From assembly GCA_964457925.1 (NCBI GenBank), contig CAYWGH010000021.1, positions 1 to 64,000 on the forward strand: a DNA stretch of 64,000 nucleotides, in the 5' to 3' direction. The notes under the pieces were generated by a model. That model was not told where the DNA came from and ran no database searches. It saw nothing but the letters and a program-made list of their open reading frames with translations. Position 1 is the stretch's first letter; every line of letters starts with the position of its first letter. A program made the position numbers and the translations under genes. The stretch is from Coneutiohabitans sp964457925 (GTDB lineage: Bacteria > Zhuqueibacterota > Zhuqueibacteria > Zhuqueibacterales > Zhuqueibacteraceae). Of the stretch, positions 25,345 to 34,001 are shown piece after piece.

Positions 25345-25453
25345 TTGGCCATGTCAGATTCACCGCGAGACGCAGAGTTCGCTGAGAATTCACGCCGTCT
25401 TTTTCTGCGAACTCCACAATTCTGTGGTGTTTTTGGGAATGTGACATAGTCAA
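25345..25453 (+). repeat. Dispersed 107-110 bp MITE-like repeat, copy 2
   Basis: The left end TTGGCCATGTCAGATTCACC mirrors the right end, whose reverse complement starts TTGACTATGTCACATTC. The interior ACGCAGAGTTCGCTGAGAATT is shared with the other copies; the following ATTCACGC is shared with the copy at 52497. It lies directly upstream of the dehydrogenase gene. Confidence 0.8.
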
Positions 25454-25565
25454 AATAATTTGAACGATGAAAAACGTGAAATACACAACAGATTGTTCCG
25501 TCGGATTTTATAAGATCACAATGTCTTCATATCCAAAATCTTATTGCTGTCATAACAAAGAAAAT

Positions 25566-25620
25566 GAAAAAAAATGAAATAAAAAGCCCTTTATGCCGGT
25601 GCATGCCGGCACAAAGGGCT
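25566..25620 (-). terminator. Terminator of the PorV-like gene
   Basis: The long stem AGCCCTTTATGCCGG/CCGGCACAAAGGGCT pairs with one G-T pair around a tiny loop. On the minus strand it is followed by TTTTTATTTCATTTTTTTT. It lies 43 bases beyond the stop of the PorV-like gene. Confidence 0.85.
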
Positions 25621-25662
25621 GTTCTGCAATTGTCAAACCATTCGCCAGAAGGGCTGATCTGT

Positions 25663-26694
25663 TCAAAAAGTTACGCCGAGCGAAAAGCGCTGCACGGTTT
25701 CCAATAAACCAAAATCCGCGTAGGCGTAATCAATTTTCAAAAGCGTACTGCTGCCCCACAAACGATAGTGCAGGCCGCCGCCCAGCGTGAGGCCTTCCTC
25801 GCTTTGCGAGCGGAACAGCGCGGAATAGCCGCCGCGCAGAAAAAACATTTCATTCAGAACGACTTCCGTGCCGGCATTCATGCTTTCAGCATTATCGTTG
25901 GGATGCAACGCGTCGACGCCAACTGTGACGCGCATATTGTCATTCTGAATCAGCTCCGTGGCAATGCCGACGCGAAAGGCCAGCGGCAGGGGAAATCTCT
26001 CGGTCTCGAACAAAGCATTGACGAACTCAACATTGCCCTGGTTATTGGGATCCGGATCGCTGCTGAAACGAATGTCGCGTCCATCCAGGCGCATGTCGCT
26101 GCCGAAATTGCTGATGCTGGCGCCCAGGCGAATATTATTGAAGGGCGTGGTGAAGAGCGCGCCAATGTCCACGGCAACCGCACTGGCGTTCATGTGCCAA
26201 ATGTTTTGCCGGACATACTTCGCGGTGCCGCCGATGGAAAAGCGATCGGTCAAACGGCGCGCAAACGTCAAGCCCAGAGCCAGATCGCTTGCGTTAAACA
26301 ATTCCCCGGTGCCTTCTGGGTTTTCAACGGTGCGGACGAAATCATCCGGCACACCCAGGCTGGTCACGCTCAAGCCCAGGGTACCGACCGCCGGAATATC
26401 AAACGCAACCGCCGCGAAGTTAAAATTGACGTCGGCGAGCCATTGATTGTGCGCGAACATGACGCCGATGCCCTGATGATGCCCCAGCCCTGCCGGGTTC
26501 CAGTGCATGGCGCTGAGATCGCCTTCCATTGCGGCAAACGCGCCGCCCATGGCTGCGCCGCGCGCATCCACGCCGATCTTCAAAAACTGCGCGACCGTCG
26601 TGCCGGTTTTGGTGATGGTTTGTGTATTGTCAACCTGCGCATGCGCGCCGGCAGCGAACAAGGCCATGATTACGTGCAAACGAAATTTTTTCAT
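25663..26694 (-). CDS. PorV/PorQ-family outer-membrane beta-barrel protein
   Basis: A 343-residue protein with a signal peptide (MKKFRLHVIMALFAAGAHA) and a FadL-like barrel. KIGVDARGAAMGGAFAAMEG with MHWNPAGLG is the hallmark of PorV/PorQ proteins, which shuttle or anchor type IX secretion cargo in Bacteroidetes and relatives. The protein ends in a Phe-terminated strand (VQRFSLGVTF), as outer-membrane barrels do. It is the last gene of a minus-strand set after a TonB receptor and a giant secreted protein with a sorting-like C-terminus, which supports a role in their export or attachment. Type IX core genes (porK, porL, porM, porN, sov) are not in the window. Confidence 0.85.
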   Translation of the reverse strand: MKKFRLHVIMALFAAGAHAQVDNTQTITKTGTTVAQFLKIGVDARGAAMGGAFAAMEGDLSAMHWNPAGLGHHQGIGVMFAHNQWLADVNFNFAAVAFDIPAVGTLGLSVTSLGVPDDFVRTVENPEGTGELFNASDLALGLTFARRLTDRFSIGGTAKYVRQNIWHMNASAVAVDIGALFTTPFNNIRLGASISNFGSDMRLDGRDIRFSSDPDPNNQGNVEFVNALFETERFPLPLAFRVGIATELIQNDNMRVTVGVDALHPNDNAESMNAGTEVVLNEMFFLRGGYSALFRSQSEEGLTLGGGLHYRLWGSSTLLKIDYAYADFGLLETVQRFSLGVTF

Positions 26695-26784
26695 GAGGAC
26701 TCACTCTCCGAAAATTTCTTTGGCGAAGGACAGCCGAATGATCACAATCATGCATTTATGCCGCAATCCCATCGCTTGACTCTG

Positions 26785-29700
26785 TTACTTGATCACTGCG
26801 AAACGCCCGATCTTTTGTCCGAGCGCCCCGGCATCGACGTGATAAATATAAACGCCGTAGGCGATCGGGAAATTATCGCGCGTCGTCAGATTCCAAAACG
26901 CCTGGCCGTTGTCGATGGTCGAGTCATGCTCGATAATATCCACCAATTCGCCGGTGATGGTGAAAATGCGAATGGTACACTTTTGCGGCAGGAGGTCGAA
27001 GTACAGCCGGCGTTCGCCACGGTCACGCGGATTTTGCAGATCCAACGGCTCAATGGCGTTGGTGACGACATAAGGATTTGGTACCACGCGTATTTGATCG
27101 AGCCCATTGGCGGCCTGGGCTTCATCCACGCGCGCGGATATGGTTTTGAAGCTATAAACATCTTGCGCCGCGAACGGGCGGGTGGTGGCGATGTAATAAA
27201 CGTCTCCGCCTGACGGCGGCACCGGGTTGTTCGCCGGCGGCAGGAAGGTGAACTCCCACGTTTGCACCAAACCCGCGTCGCCCAACAAAATGATGGCACG
27301 CTCGTCAGGCGTCCACAAGCTGTCGGCTTTCACTGTTTCGAGATAAACCATACGCTGCTTTTTGGGAATGCGGCCCTTGGTCACGTCCCAAACTTCCGCG
27401 CGGGATTTAATATACCCGAACCCCGGACGCGCGCTGCTGTCCACAATGGTGTTCGAAAAACGGATTTCATAATCTGCCGGATACTTGTTGCTGTTAATGC
27501 CGTTGAACGGCTTGACGGCGCCGGTGTAATTTGAAGCGCTGCCGGATTTCCACCGGGTGGCGGCAACGTTCAGATCCAGCGGCACATCCTGCGCGAAAAT
27601 GCGCATGCCGTCGAAAAACGGATTGGCTTCCTCGAAATTGAGCAAGCGGCTGTCTTTTACGGCGAAATAGCGGTAGTTTGCGCGCAGCGCTTGGCCGTCT
27701 TGAATCGCGCCGCCAGGAATCGCGCGCACGAAGCCCGCATCCGCTTGAAATTCATAATCGACATTGCGCGTGAACACGCGCCCTCCGTCGTCGCTGGTAA
27801 GCACGAAGGTGGAATCGTTTATTGTGGTGTTGGGCATGCGCACGAACTGATCAATCCGCGCGGTAAACCTGTTGTTCACCGGCTTCATATCTTCCACGGA
27901 ATAACGGGTGGGGCTTGCGGCAAAGCGCACGAGAAATTCATTGTCGTCTTCGACGCGGCGCGGATCGACAATCTCAACTTTCAATGTGCCCGTGGAAACG
28001 CCGCTCAATTGCGTAATGCGGTTGGACCCACCGTTGTCCTGCAATTGCGCCGTGACATAGCCCGCGCTGGTTGCCCGCGGCGTCACCTGCACAGTGTTGA
28101 TATCCAGAATCAGTTCATTGCTCTCCGGATTCAAGGTAATGTTTTTGGAAGATTCGGTGGGCGCGATTTGTTGCGCCAAATCCCCGTGATCGTAGGACAC
28201 CACGGCGTAATAATACGTCTGTCCGTTGACGACGTTATTTGAATCCACGAACGCGTGACGCAAGCCGGTGTTACTGCCGAGATTGTACGACACGCCGCGG
28301 CCGGGATAGGGAATTTCGCTCAGGCCGCTGAATTCATTGGCGAGATCGAAGCGCGCCGGCGCGCCGGTAACGGTTTTCAGCGGTTCGAACAAAAAGCGCG
28401 AGCCGTTGGCATCGGTGATCACTTGCTGATCCAGGAAATTCGGATCCGTGCTGCGGTAAATTACATAGCCCTCGAAATCGAACGTCTCCGAAACCGGATC
28501 AAAGGATTCTTCGGCAAGATCATCCCAATACAAAGTCACTTTGCGGTCGCCGGGCACCGCCGTCACCGTCGGCTTCTCCGGCGGCTTGGCGAATTGATAG
28601 TTGATCGCATAAATCTGCTGCGCGGTTTCGGCGTTAAGCAGCAAATCCTGCAAATCCTGCCCGACGAGCAGCGCGATGGAAAAGCGGCGAATGGCGCCCG
28701 CCGGCAGATCGAGCGGCCCGGAGCCATAAAGAAAAACATAATCGCCGGCCTGTGTAGCGTTGGCGGAATCGAAGCGGCCCGGCGTCAAATAATTGCGGAA
28801 GATGTAATCATCTGCGGAAATCACATTTTGTCCGCCGAACGGCGGCGCCGCAAAGCTGGTCAAACCGATTTGATCCGATTCATCCAAATCGGTGAATTCG
28901 AAATTTGGCTCACCCGGCTCGCGAATGTCGAACGGATCGCCGGCGGTGGGCAGGCCGTCGCCTTCGCCGCGATCGCCGGTATTGGGCACGCCGTCCACGC
29001 CCACATCGTGTTTCTCCTGATCCCAATCGTTATCATTGTCGATGCCGTCGGTCTGGCTTTCGTCGATCATGCCGTCGCCATCGTTATCGACGCCGTCCAG
29101 CGGATTCCCCGGACTTTCCAAAAATTTATAGCCGAAATAGCCGGGCGTGCGGCCCACGACGTCGCTTCTGCCATCTTCATCCCATGACCAGACCATGTTC
29201 GTCCCTTTGTCGAAAAAGGACAAATCATCCTGCCAATTGTTCGGCCCGCCAATATGCGGATCGCCCCACATGCCGAAAAACACGTTGCGCAAATCCTTGT
29301 CGCTTTTGTTGGTGATTTTGTAGATCAAAAAGATGATGTCTTCCGCCAGGGGGTTCGACCATTGATAATATCGAAACTCGATTTCCAGGCCCAATCCGCG
29401 CCGGGTGGAATCGTTGATGAAGGGGTAGTACTGAAACTCTTTGTTTTGGCGGTCATCGCATACAAAGATCGATTCCATATCGGCATTGCTTGCGCCCTGG
29501 CGCAGCGCGCCCGGCCACACGTATCTTTTGAGATTGGGATTGTACCAGCCGTCGGGCCAGCTATCCGGTTTGCCGTCGCCGTTGCGATCAAGATCATTAA
29601 CGGTTGGGATGGAATTGCTTTGCGGATTGGCATAAGGCACGCGACCGTCGTCACTGGTGGCAAGCGGCTCCCAGCCCCAAAACTCGCGTCCATCGGGCGA

Positions 29701-30204
29701 AACTTCGCCGCCGTTGGAAATCAGGCCGTCGCTGATGCAAATCGCGGCCCAGGTGGTGTCGCCATTGGGTTTGATCACCGGATTGCCGCTGGCATCGCGT
29801 TTAATATAGGCATCACGATGGCTGCGCGGCGGCACTTCGATTTCCGATACGATGAAGGGCGCGAATTCATAACCGTAACCCAGGCCTTCCCAGATGATAT
29901 CCGTAGTGCGGTTGCCCGGACTGGAGATCGAACCGTAGTTCCATATTTCGGTGGTAATCTTGTTGCCGTTGATGATGGCGCGCTGGCGCGGCGCAAGACC
30001 ATCGATGCCGGAAGCCTTGCGCAGGATTTCTTTCCGGGTCTTCTCCCGCCAACGATAGTACGCCTCGTGTTCGGCCGCACTCCAATTCTTTTGCGGACCG
30101 TTGAGATACCATTGCAGCGAGCCGCGCTTGGGCTGTTCCTGCGCGGAGGCCACAATGCACAGCATCAGAATGACGAACAAGGTTGTTGGTATTTTGAGAT
30201 TCAT
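26785..30204 (-). CDS. Giant secreted protein with type IX-like C-terminal domain
   Basis: A 1139-residue exported protein with a signal peptide (MNLKIPTTLFVILMLCIVASA). The middle has Asp-rich calcium-binding stretches of thrombospondin type-3 kind (DNDGDGMIDESQTDGIDND; GVPNTGDRGEGDGLP), a fibronectin-type region (KPTVTAVPGDRKVTLYWDD) and beta-sandwich repeats. The end, IRVVPNPYVV through YGVYIYHVDAGALGQKIGRF, is a FlgD-like/type IX sorting fold. GGGAG precedes the ATG at 30204. The gene lies 181 bases downstream of a TonB receptor and 90 bases before a PorV-like gene, all on one strand. Ligand or function is not known. Confidence 0.8.
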   Translation of the reverse strand: MNLKIPTTLFVILMLCIVASAQEQPKRGSLQWYLNGPQKNWSAAEHEAYYRWREKTRKEILRKASGIDGLAPRQRAIINGNKITTEIWNYGSISSPGNRTTDIIWEGLGYGYEFAPFIVSEIEVPPRSHRDAYIKRDASGNPVIKPNGDTTWAAICISDGLISNGGEVSPDGREFWGWEPLATSDDGRVPYANPQSNSIPTVNDLDRNGDGKPDSWPDGWYNPNLKRYVWPGALRQGASNADMESIFVCDDRQNKEFQYYPFINDSTRRGLGLEIEFRYYQWSNPLAEDIIFLIYKITNKSDKDLRNVFFGMWGDPHIGGPNNWQDDLSFFDKGTNMVWSWDEDGRSDVVGRTPGYFGYKFLESPGNPLDGVDNDGDGMIDESQTDGIDNDNDWDQEKHDVGVDGVPNTGDRGEGDGLPTAGDPFDIREPGEPNFEFTDLDESDQIGLTSFAAPPFGGQNVISADDYIFRNYLTPGRFDSANATQAGDYVFLYGSGPLDLPAGAIRRFSIALLVGQDLQDLLLNAETAQQIYAINYQFAKPPEKPTVTAVPGDRKVTLYWDDLAEESFDPVSETFDFEGYVIYRSTDPNFLDQQVITDANGSRFLFEPLKTVTGAPARFDLANEFSGLSEIPYPGRGVSYNLGSNTGLRHAFVDSNNVVNGQTYYYAVVSYDHGDLAQQIAPTESSKNITLNPESNELILDINTVQVTPRATSAGYVTAQLQDNGGSNRITQLSGVSTGTLKVEIVDPRRVEDDNEFLVRFAASPTRYSVEDMKPVNNRFTARIDQFVRMPNTTINDSTFVLTSDDGGRVFTRNVDYEFQADAGFVRAIPGGAIQDGQALRANYRYFAVKDSRLLNFEEANPFFDGMRIFAQDVPLDLNVAATRWKSGSASNYTGAVKPFNGINSNKYPADYEIRFSNTIVDSSARPGFGYIKSRAEVWDVTKGRIPKKQRMVYLETVKADSLWTPDERAIILLGDAGLVQTWEFTFLPPANNPVPPSGGDVYYIATTRPFAAQDVYSFKTISARVDEAQAANGLDQIRVVPNPYVVTNAIEPLDLQNPRDRGERRLYFDLLPQKCTIRIFTITGELVDIIEHDSTIDNGQAFWNLTTRDNFPIAYGVYIYHVDAGALGQKIGRFAVIK

Positions 30205-30250
30205 GAACTCCCTCAGGTATTTATAAAATTTGATAACCCGTACCAGATGC

Positions 30251-30367
30251 TTAATCATCACTCATTAACAATTAGCCATCAACAATTGATCGTTGACCAT
30301 TGATCATTTACAGCGCGGTGAATGGCGAATGATTAATGGTTAATGATTAATGGTTAATTGAATGGCT
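30251..30367. repeat. AT-rich ATTAATGG / GATCGTTGACCAT spacer repeat
   Basis: The gap between the giant secreted protein and the TonB receptor holds repeated blocks: ATTAACAATTAGCCATCAAC, GATCGTTGACCATTGATCAT and three ATTAATGGTTAAT units. The same words occur between tRNA genes at 3050-3123. No gene or terminator is visible. Confidence 0.55.
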
Positions 30368-30385
30368 TTCAACTCGACAAGGTTT

Positions 30386-33067
30386 TCAAAACTCCAGCGC
30401 AAATCCCACCTGCGCTGAGCGCGGCGGGCCGTAATAATTCGGACGAACTTGATATTCTGACCAAGTATGCACGCCCGGCTCGCCGTAATGCCGGATGAAT
30501 GCCTGCGTCTCTTCCAGGCTGCGGTTGACGAACGTATAGCCCGCGCGGCCGGTATCGTCGAAGACGAAACGCTCGTTGCGCGCATCGAAAACGTTAAACA
30601 CCTTGGCAAAAAACACAAAATCGATATTGCTCACACGCAAATTCTTGAACACCCGCATATCAACATTCTTCTGCCAGGGTTTGTTGCCGCTGTTGGCCGA
30701 GGGCACATAGTTCGCAAACGGAATATTCGGGGTGTGCGGCCATCCGCTGCTGATTTTGCCGATGAAGCTGACGCCCCAGTTTCCCGGCTCGCTCAACGTT
30801 ACCGTCGTGTTCAAAACGTGGCGTTGATCCCACGCCAGCGGCACAATCTCCTTTTCCTCCTCAAAGCCCGACAGCGCGTTAAAGAAAAATGAGCCGCTGC
30901 GCACGTCGTTGCCTTCGGCTTTTTGGAAGGTGTAATCGATCCACGCCGAGAGCTTGGTGGAAGGATCGTGGCGCTTGCTCAGGCTCAACGTGAAGCCCCG
31001 CACCGCGCCGTAATCCTTGTTCAAATAAATGTTGTAACTGCGCGGCCCAAATTGCAGCGATTGATAGCTGATGGTTTGCAGCGCCAGCAAATCGCGAATA
31101 TCCTTCGAAAACAGGCTCATCTCCAGGGCCAGCGCCTCGCCGAGCTGCTGCTGCAAGCCGAATTCATAATTCACCGTCTTCTCGGGCTTGAGATTGGCGT
31201 AGCCGAAATCCGAGAAGCCGCGCGCGCCAAACACGTTGCTCCCGTAAATGCGGCGCAACTCCGGCATTTGATAGAAATGGCCGTAAGAAAAGTGCAAAAC
31301 TCCGCGATCAGTGATCGGAAACGCCACGCCCAGCCGCGGCGACACACGCTGTTTGGGATCGGCTTGCGCGCGCGCGCCTTCCGGATCGAGAATATTGGCA
31401 ATATAATCGCTGTTGGGATCGAAATAATCGTAGCGCACGCCCGCATTGATGATCATGTTCTGATATTCGATCTTGTCCTGCAAGTAAGCGGAGAAGAATG
31501 TCGCCGTTTTATCGTAGAACGTGTGGCTCGGCGTTTCATTCGCGGGCACAACGGTGGGCTGCCGGTAGAAATCATTGTCGTAAAGGATCGTAATGTTGCG
31601 TTCGCGCAAATGATCACGCCGCACGTTCACGCCGGCTTTGATCTCGTGCCGGGCATTAATCTGGCTGGTAAAATCGAGCTTGCCGCCGTGGGAGTCGGAG
31701 TCGCGATAAAAATGTCCCATCTGCGTGCCGCCAAAGGCGAACGTCGCCGTGGTGGGTGAGCCTTCGATGCGCGTGGTCGGGACGTAGCGCGGATCCGCTG
31801 GATCTTCATACACGAACTGCTTGAAATCCGTGGTGGCATAGAAAAAACTGGCTTCATAAAAGCTTTTGGTAAAAGCGTGGTTCAGCTTGAACGAATAATT
31901 GTAATTGTCTTCGCGGTAATTGTAAATGCCGTCGGGATTGAAGCGATAGTCGTGCACGTAGGATTTGTAGCGGCCGCGATCGTATAAAATCTGCGAGGAA
32001 AGTTTAATGCGCGGCGCCAAACGATACGTCAGCTTGCCGAGCAAATTCAGGTCTTTGCTGGGATTCATCGGCACAAGCGCGCCGTCGCCGCCGCGCTCGA
32101 TGTACCAGTTGTCGTCATCTTCAAAATTGGCCGAATCGCTGGGCAAATGCTCGCGAATGCCGTAGCGAAAACCCTCATCGTCATCGTAGCGGCCGCTGAC
32201 GTTGAACGTCAGCTTGTTGCCGGTAAGCGGCACCGGGCCGTTGAACGTGGCGTCGAACACATAATTCGCAAAGGGATCGAGGTCATCGATGTTGAAAAAA
32301 ATCTCCTTGCCGTTGGAGATATAGTCGCCGGTGTACGCGGAGAAGCTGCCCTTGTAATCCGCGCCGCCTTCCTTGATTTGCAGGTTGACGATGCCGCTCA
32401 TGGCGTTGCCATACTCGGCGTTGAATGCGCCGCTAATCACCTTCAACTCTTCCAGCGCTTGATTGGAAACGTTGTTGGCCAGGCCGTTGGTGAAAAAGGG
32501 ATTGGCCACGGGCACGCCGTCGATATAGTAACCGATTTCATTCGAGCGGCCGCCGCGAATGTGCAGCGTGCCATCCGCACCCGTGTTCACGCCCGCCTGC
32601 GTCGTGAGCACGCCGATGAACGTTTCCACCGGCAAAGCTTTGATTTCCTCGGCGGTGGTGACTTGTTGCGAGGCGGTCAAATCCTTCTGCACCAGCGGGC
32701 GCTCGGCTACAATGACGACCTCCTCACCTTCAAGGGCTTCGGTAGACATCTGGAAATCTTCGCGCGTGGTTTGATCCACCGTCACCCGCACGTTTTCGAT
32801 GCGGACTCGGCCGTAGCCGACAAACGAAGCGCGCAGCGTGTATTTGCCCGAGGGCACATTGAGAATAACGTAATTGCCGTCGAGGTCCGTGGCGGCGCCC
32901 AGCGTCGAGCCTTCGATCACGATGTTCACGCCCGGCAGCGGCTCGCCGGTTTGTTTGTCCACCACCCGCCCGGCAATTTTGCCGCCGCTGGCAAAGGCGG
33001 AAAAGGAGAAACAAAAGAGACCCAAGAGTAGCCACGCGCTGCTCAGGTGTTTCTTATCAACCATCAT
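30386..33067 (-). CDS. TonB-dependent receptor with carboxypeptidase-like regulatory domain
   Basis: An 893-residue outer-membrane receptor using TonB energy. A signal peptide (LLLGLFCFSFSAFASG) is followed by a carboxypeptidase D regulatory-like domain (GRVVDKQTGEPLPGVNIVIE, NYVILNVPSGKYTLRASFVG), a plug (LHIRGGRSNEIGYYIDGVPV; EELKVISGAFNAEYGNAMSG) and a 22-strand barrel ending in Phe (AQVGFALEF). GGAGG lies 8 bases before the ATG at 33067. No SusD partner is present; instead a giant secreted protein and a PorV-like barrel follow on the same strand. It resembles the Oar-like receptors of FCB bacteria. Confidence 0.9.
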   Translation of the reverse strand: MMVDKKHLSSAWLLLGLFCFSFSAFASGGKIAGRVVDKQTGEPLPGVNIVIEGSTLGAATDLDGNYVILNVPSGKYTLRASFVGYGRVRIENVRVTVDQTTREDFQMSTEALEGEEVVIVAERPLVQKDLTASQQVTTAEEIKALPVETFIGVLTTQAGVNTGADGTLHIRGGRSNEIGYYIDGVPVANPFFTNGLANNVSNQALEELKVISGAFNAEYGNAMSGIVNLQIKEGGADYKGSFSAYTGDYISNGKEIFFNIDDLDPFANYVFDATFNGPVPLTGNKLTFNVSGRYDDDEGFRYGIREHLPSDSANFEDDDNWYIERGGDGALVPMNPSKDLNLLGKLTYRLAPRIKLSSQILYDRGRYKSYVHDYRFNPDGIYNYREDNYNYSFKLNHAFTKSFYEASFFYATTDFKQFVYEDPADPRYVPTTRIEGSPTTATFAFGGTQMGHFYRDSDSHGGKLDFTSQINARHEIKAGVNVRRDHLRERNITILYDNDFYRQPTVVPANETPSHTFYDKTATFFSAYLQDKIEYQNMIINAGVRYDYFDPNSDYIANILDPEGARAQADPKQRVSPRLGVAFPITDRGVLHFSYGHFYQMPELRRIYGSNVFGARGFSDFGYANLKPEKTVNYEFGLQQQLGEALALEMSLFSKDIRDLLALQTISYQSLQFGPRSYNIYLNKDYGAVRGFTLSLSKRHDPSTKLSAWIDYTFQKAEGNDVRSGSFFFNALSGFEEEKEIVPLAWDQRHVLNTTVTLSEPGNWGVSFIGKISSGWPHTPNIPFANYVPSANSGNKPWQKNVDMRVFKNLRVSNIDFVFFAKVFNVFDARNERFVFDDTGRAGYTFVNRSLEETQAFIRHYGEPGVHTWSEYQVRPNYYGPPRSAQVGFALEF

Positions 33068-33210
33068 CTTGCAAACCTCCGAAAGAGTGGAACGAGTTTC
33101 AGGCGGAACCGCCCGGGCAGTAAATCATGGAAAGCACACAAGCACAATATGCCGTTTAATTTTTTGATTCTACGCTGGTTGATGCGAATAACTTTAGAAT
33201 AAAATAATCG
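33068..33210. other. Upstream region of the TonB receptor gene
   Basis: The gap 33068-33522 holds the receptor's leader, an AT-rich stretch, and a long inverted repeat with an internal palindrome. No coding frame with support is seen. Confidence 0.4.
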
Positions 33211-33404
33211 CCACAGATACACACTGATGAAACACGGATAACTCGAGCCCGAACGAGCTGTAACCTAACGAGTTAAGATTATCGTCTTTGTTCTGGAAGA
33301 GTGAAATTACATTCAACCGTCTTGTATCTGTGATGACAACACCGCCCGGGCGGTGTTGTCACACGGAAAATAATTATCCGTGATAATCCATGTTCATCAG
33401 TGGC
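33211..33404. repeat. 194-bp inverted repeat of the CCACAGAT...CACGGATAA type
   Basis: The left end CCACAGATACACACTGATGA with ACACGGATAA is inverted at the right end (TTATCCGTG...TGTTCATCAGTGG). The inside is not conserved with the ends and contains a perfect 28-nt palindrome. The shape suggests a non-coding mobile element; no second full copy was found here, though related words occur near 40890-40985. Confidence 0.6.
33334..33361. repeat. Perfect 28-nt palindrome centred on CCCGGG
   Basis: TGACAACACCGCCC is followed at once by its exact complement GGGCGGTGTTGTCA, with no loop. It lies inside the 33211-33404 inverted repeat. The central GCCCGGGC also occurs at 16258, 20095 and 33111. Confidence 0.7.
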
Positions 33405-33522
33405 TTGAAATTTTTCAGATGTAACTTCGCTGCCCTGTGTCGCTTCATAACCGGTGAACACTTCCACTCGGGCGGTCAATCATGAAACGCGCGCAGCCAA
33501 CATACTCACGCGCCGCAATCCG

Positions 33523-33897
33523 TCAGTCCAAAAGTTCCTTCGGAATGTTGCCGCCGTTGTCGGCGAGCTTTTGCAGCACGGTTTTGTGCAACCACATGTT
33601 CATCTGCGCGGAGTCGCCCATTTTTTCCTTGGGGCAGCCCAGCTCGGTGGCCAGCTCTTTGCGCGCGGCAAAGCTGCTGTCCAGGCCCAAAAGCTTTAAC
33701 AAATCGACGATCGAAACTTTCCAATTCAGCTTCTGGGGATTAGCGGCAGCAAGGCCTTCGAGTTTGGACATCACATCAACCACCGAGATCGCAGCCGGCG
33801 CTTTCGGGGTTGCGGGGGCGGTCGGCGCCGTGGAAGCCGTTTCTGTCGCCGGCTTGCCGAAGCCGAGTTTCTCGAGAATTTTGCTGAAGAGACTCAT
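33523..33897 (-). CDS. DUF3597-domain protein
   Basis: A 124-residue protein with an N-terminal helix (MSLFSKILEKLGFG), an Ala/Pro/Thr-rich linker, and a C-terminal DUF3597 domain seen in NWKVSIVDLLKLLGLDSSFA, ARKELATELG and MNMWLHKTVLQKLADNGG. No signal peptide is visible and function is unknown. AGGATCTATC precedes the ATG. It stands alone between two secreted-protein genes on the same strand, separated from the upstream one by a long hairpin. Confidence 0.85.
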   Translation of the reverse strand: MSLFSKILEKLGFGKPATETASTAPTAPATPKAPAAISVVDVMSKLEGLAAANPQKLNWKVSIVDLLKLLGLDSSFAARKELATELGCPKEKMGDSAQMNMWLHKTVLQKLADNGGNIPKELLD

Positions 33898-33929
33898 GAT
33901 AGATCCTTTTCCTTAAAATTTGTAAAAGT

Positions 33930-33993
33930 GAAGCCTGACTTGGGCTTCGGCTCTTTTGAATTTCACAGCCGGGTCTTCCCCAAGTCAGGCTTC
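33930..33993. terminator. Long hairpin after the FG-GAP protein gene
   Basis: The arms GAAGCCTGACTTGGG and CCCAAGTCAGGCTTC are perfectly complementary over 15 bp with a 34-base loop. It sits 9 bases after the stop of the FG-GAP secreted protein (minus strand) and 33 bases before the DUF3597 start. There is only a modest T-rich tail, so it may also be a repeat element. Confidence 0.55.
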
Positions 33994-34001
33994 GCCAACA
34001 A

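Noticed and set aside
25768..27213. Long plus-strand open frame (481 codons) opposite the PorV-like and giant secreted genes
   Set aside because: It is antisense to genes with signal peptides and clear families, has no ribosome binding site, and a His/Arg/Ala-rich composition typical of a reverse-strand shadow.
28255..30303. Two plus-strand open frames of 310 and 349 codons opposite the giant secreted protein
   Set aside because: They are shadows of GC-rich codon usage without motifs or start signals.
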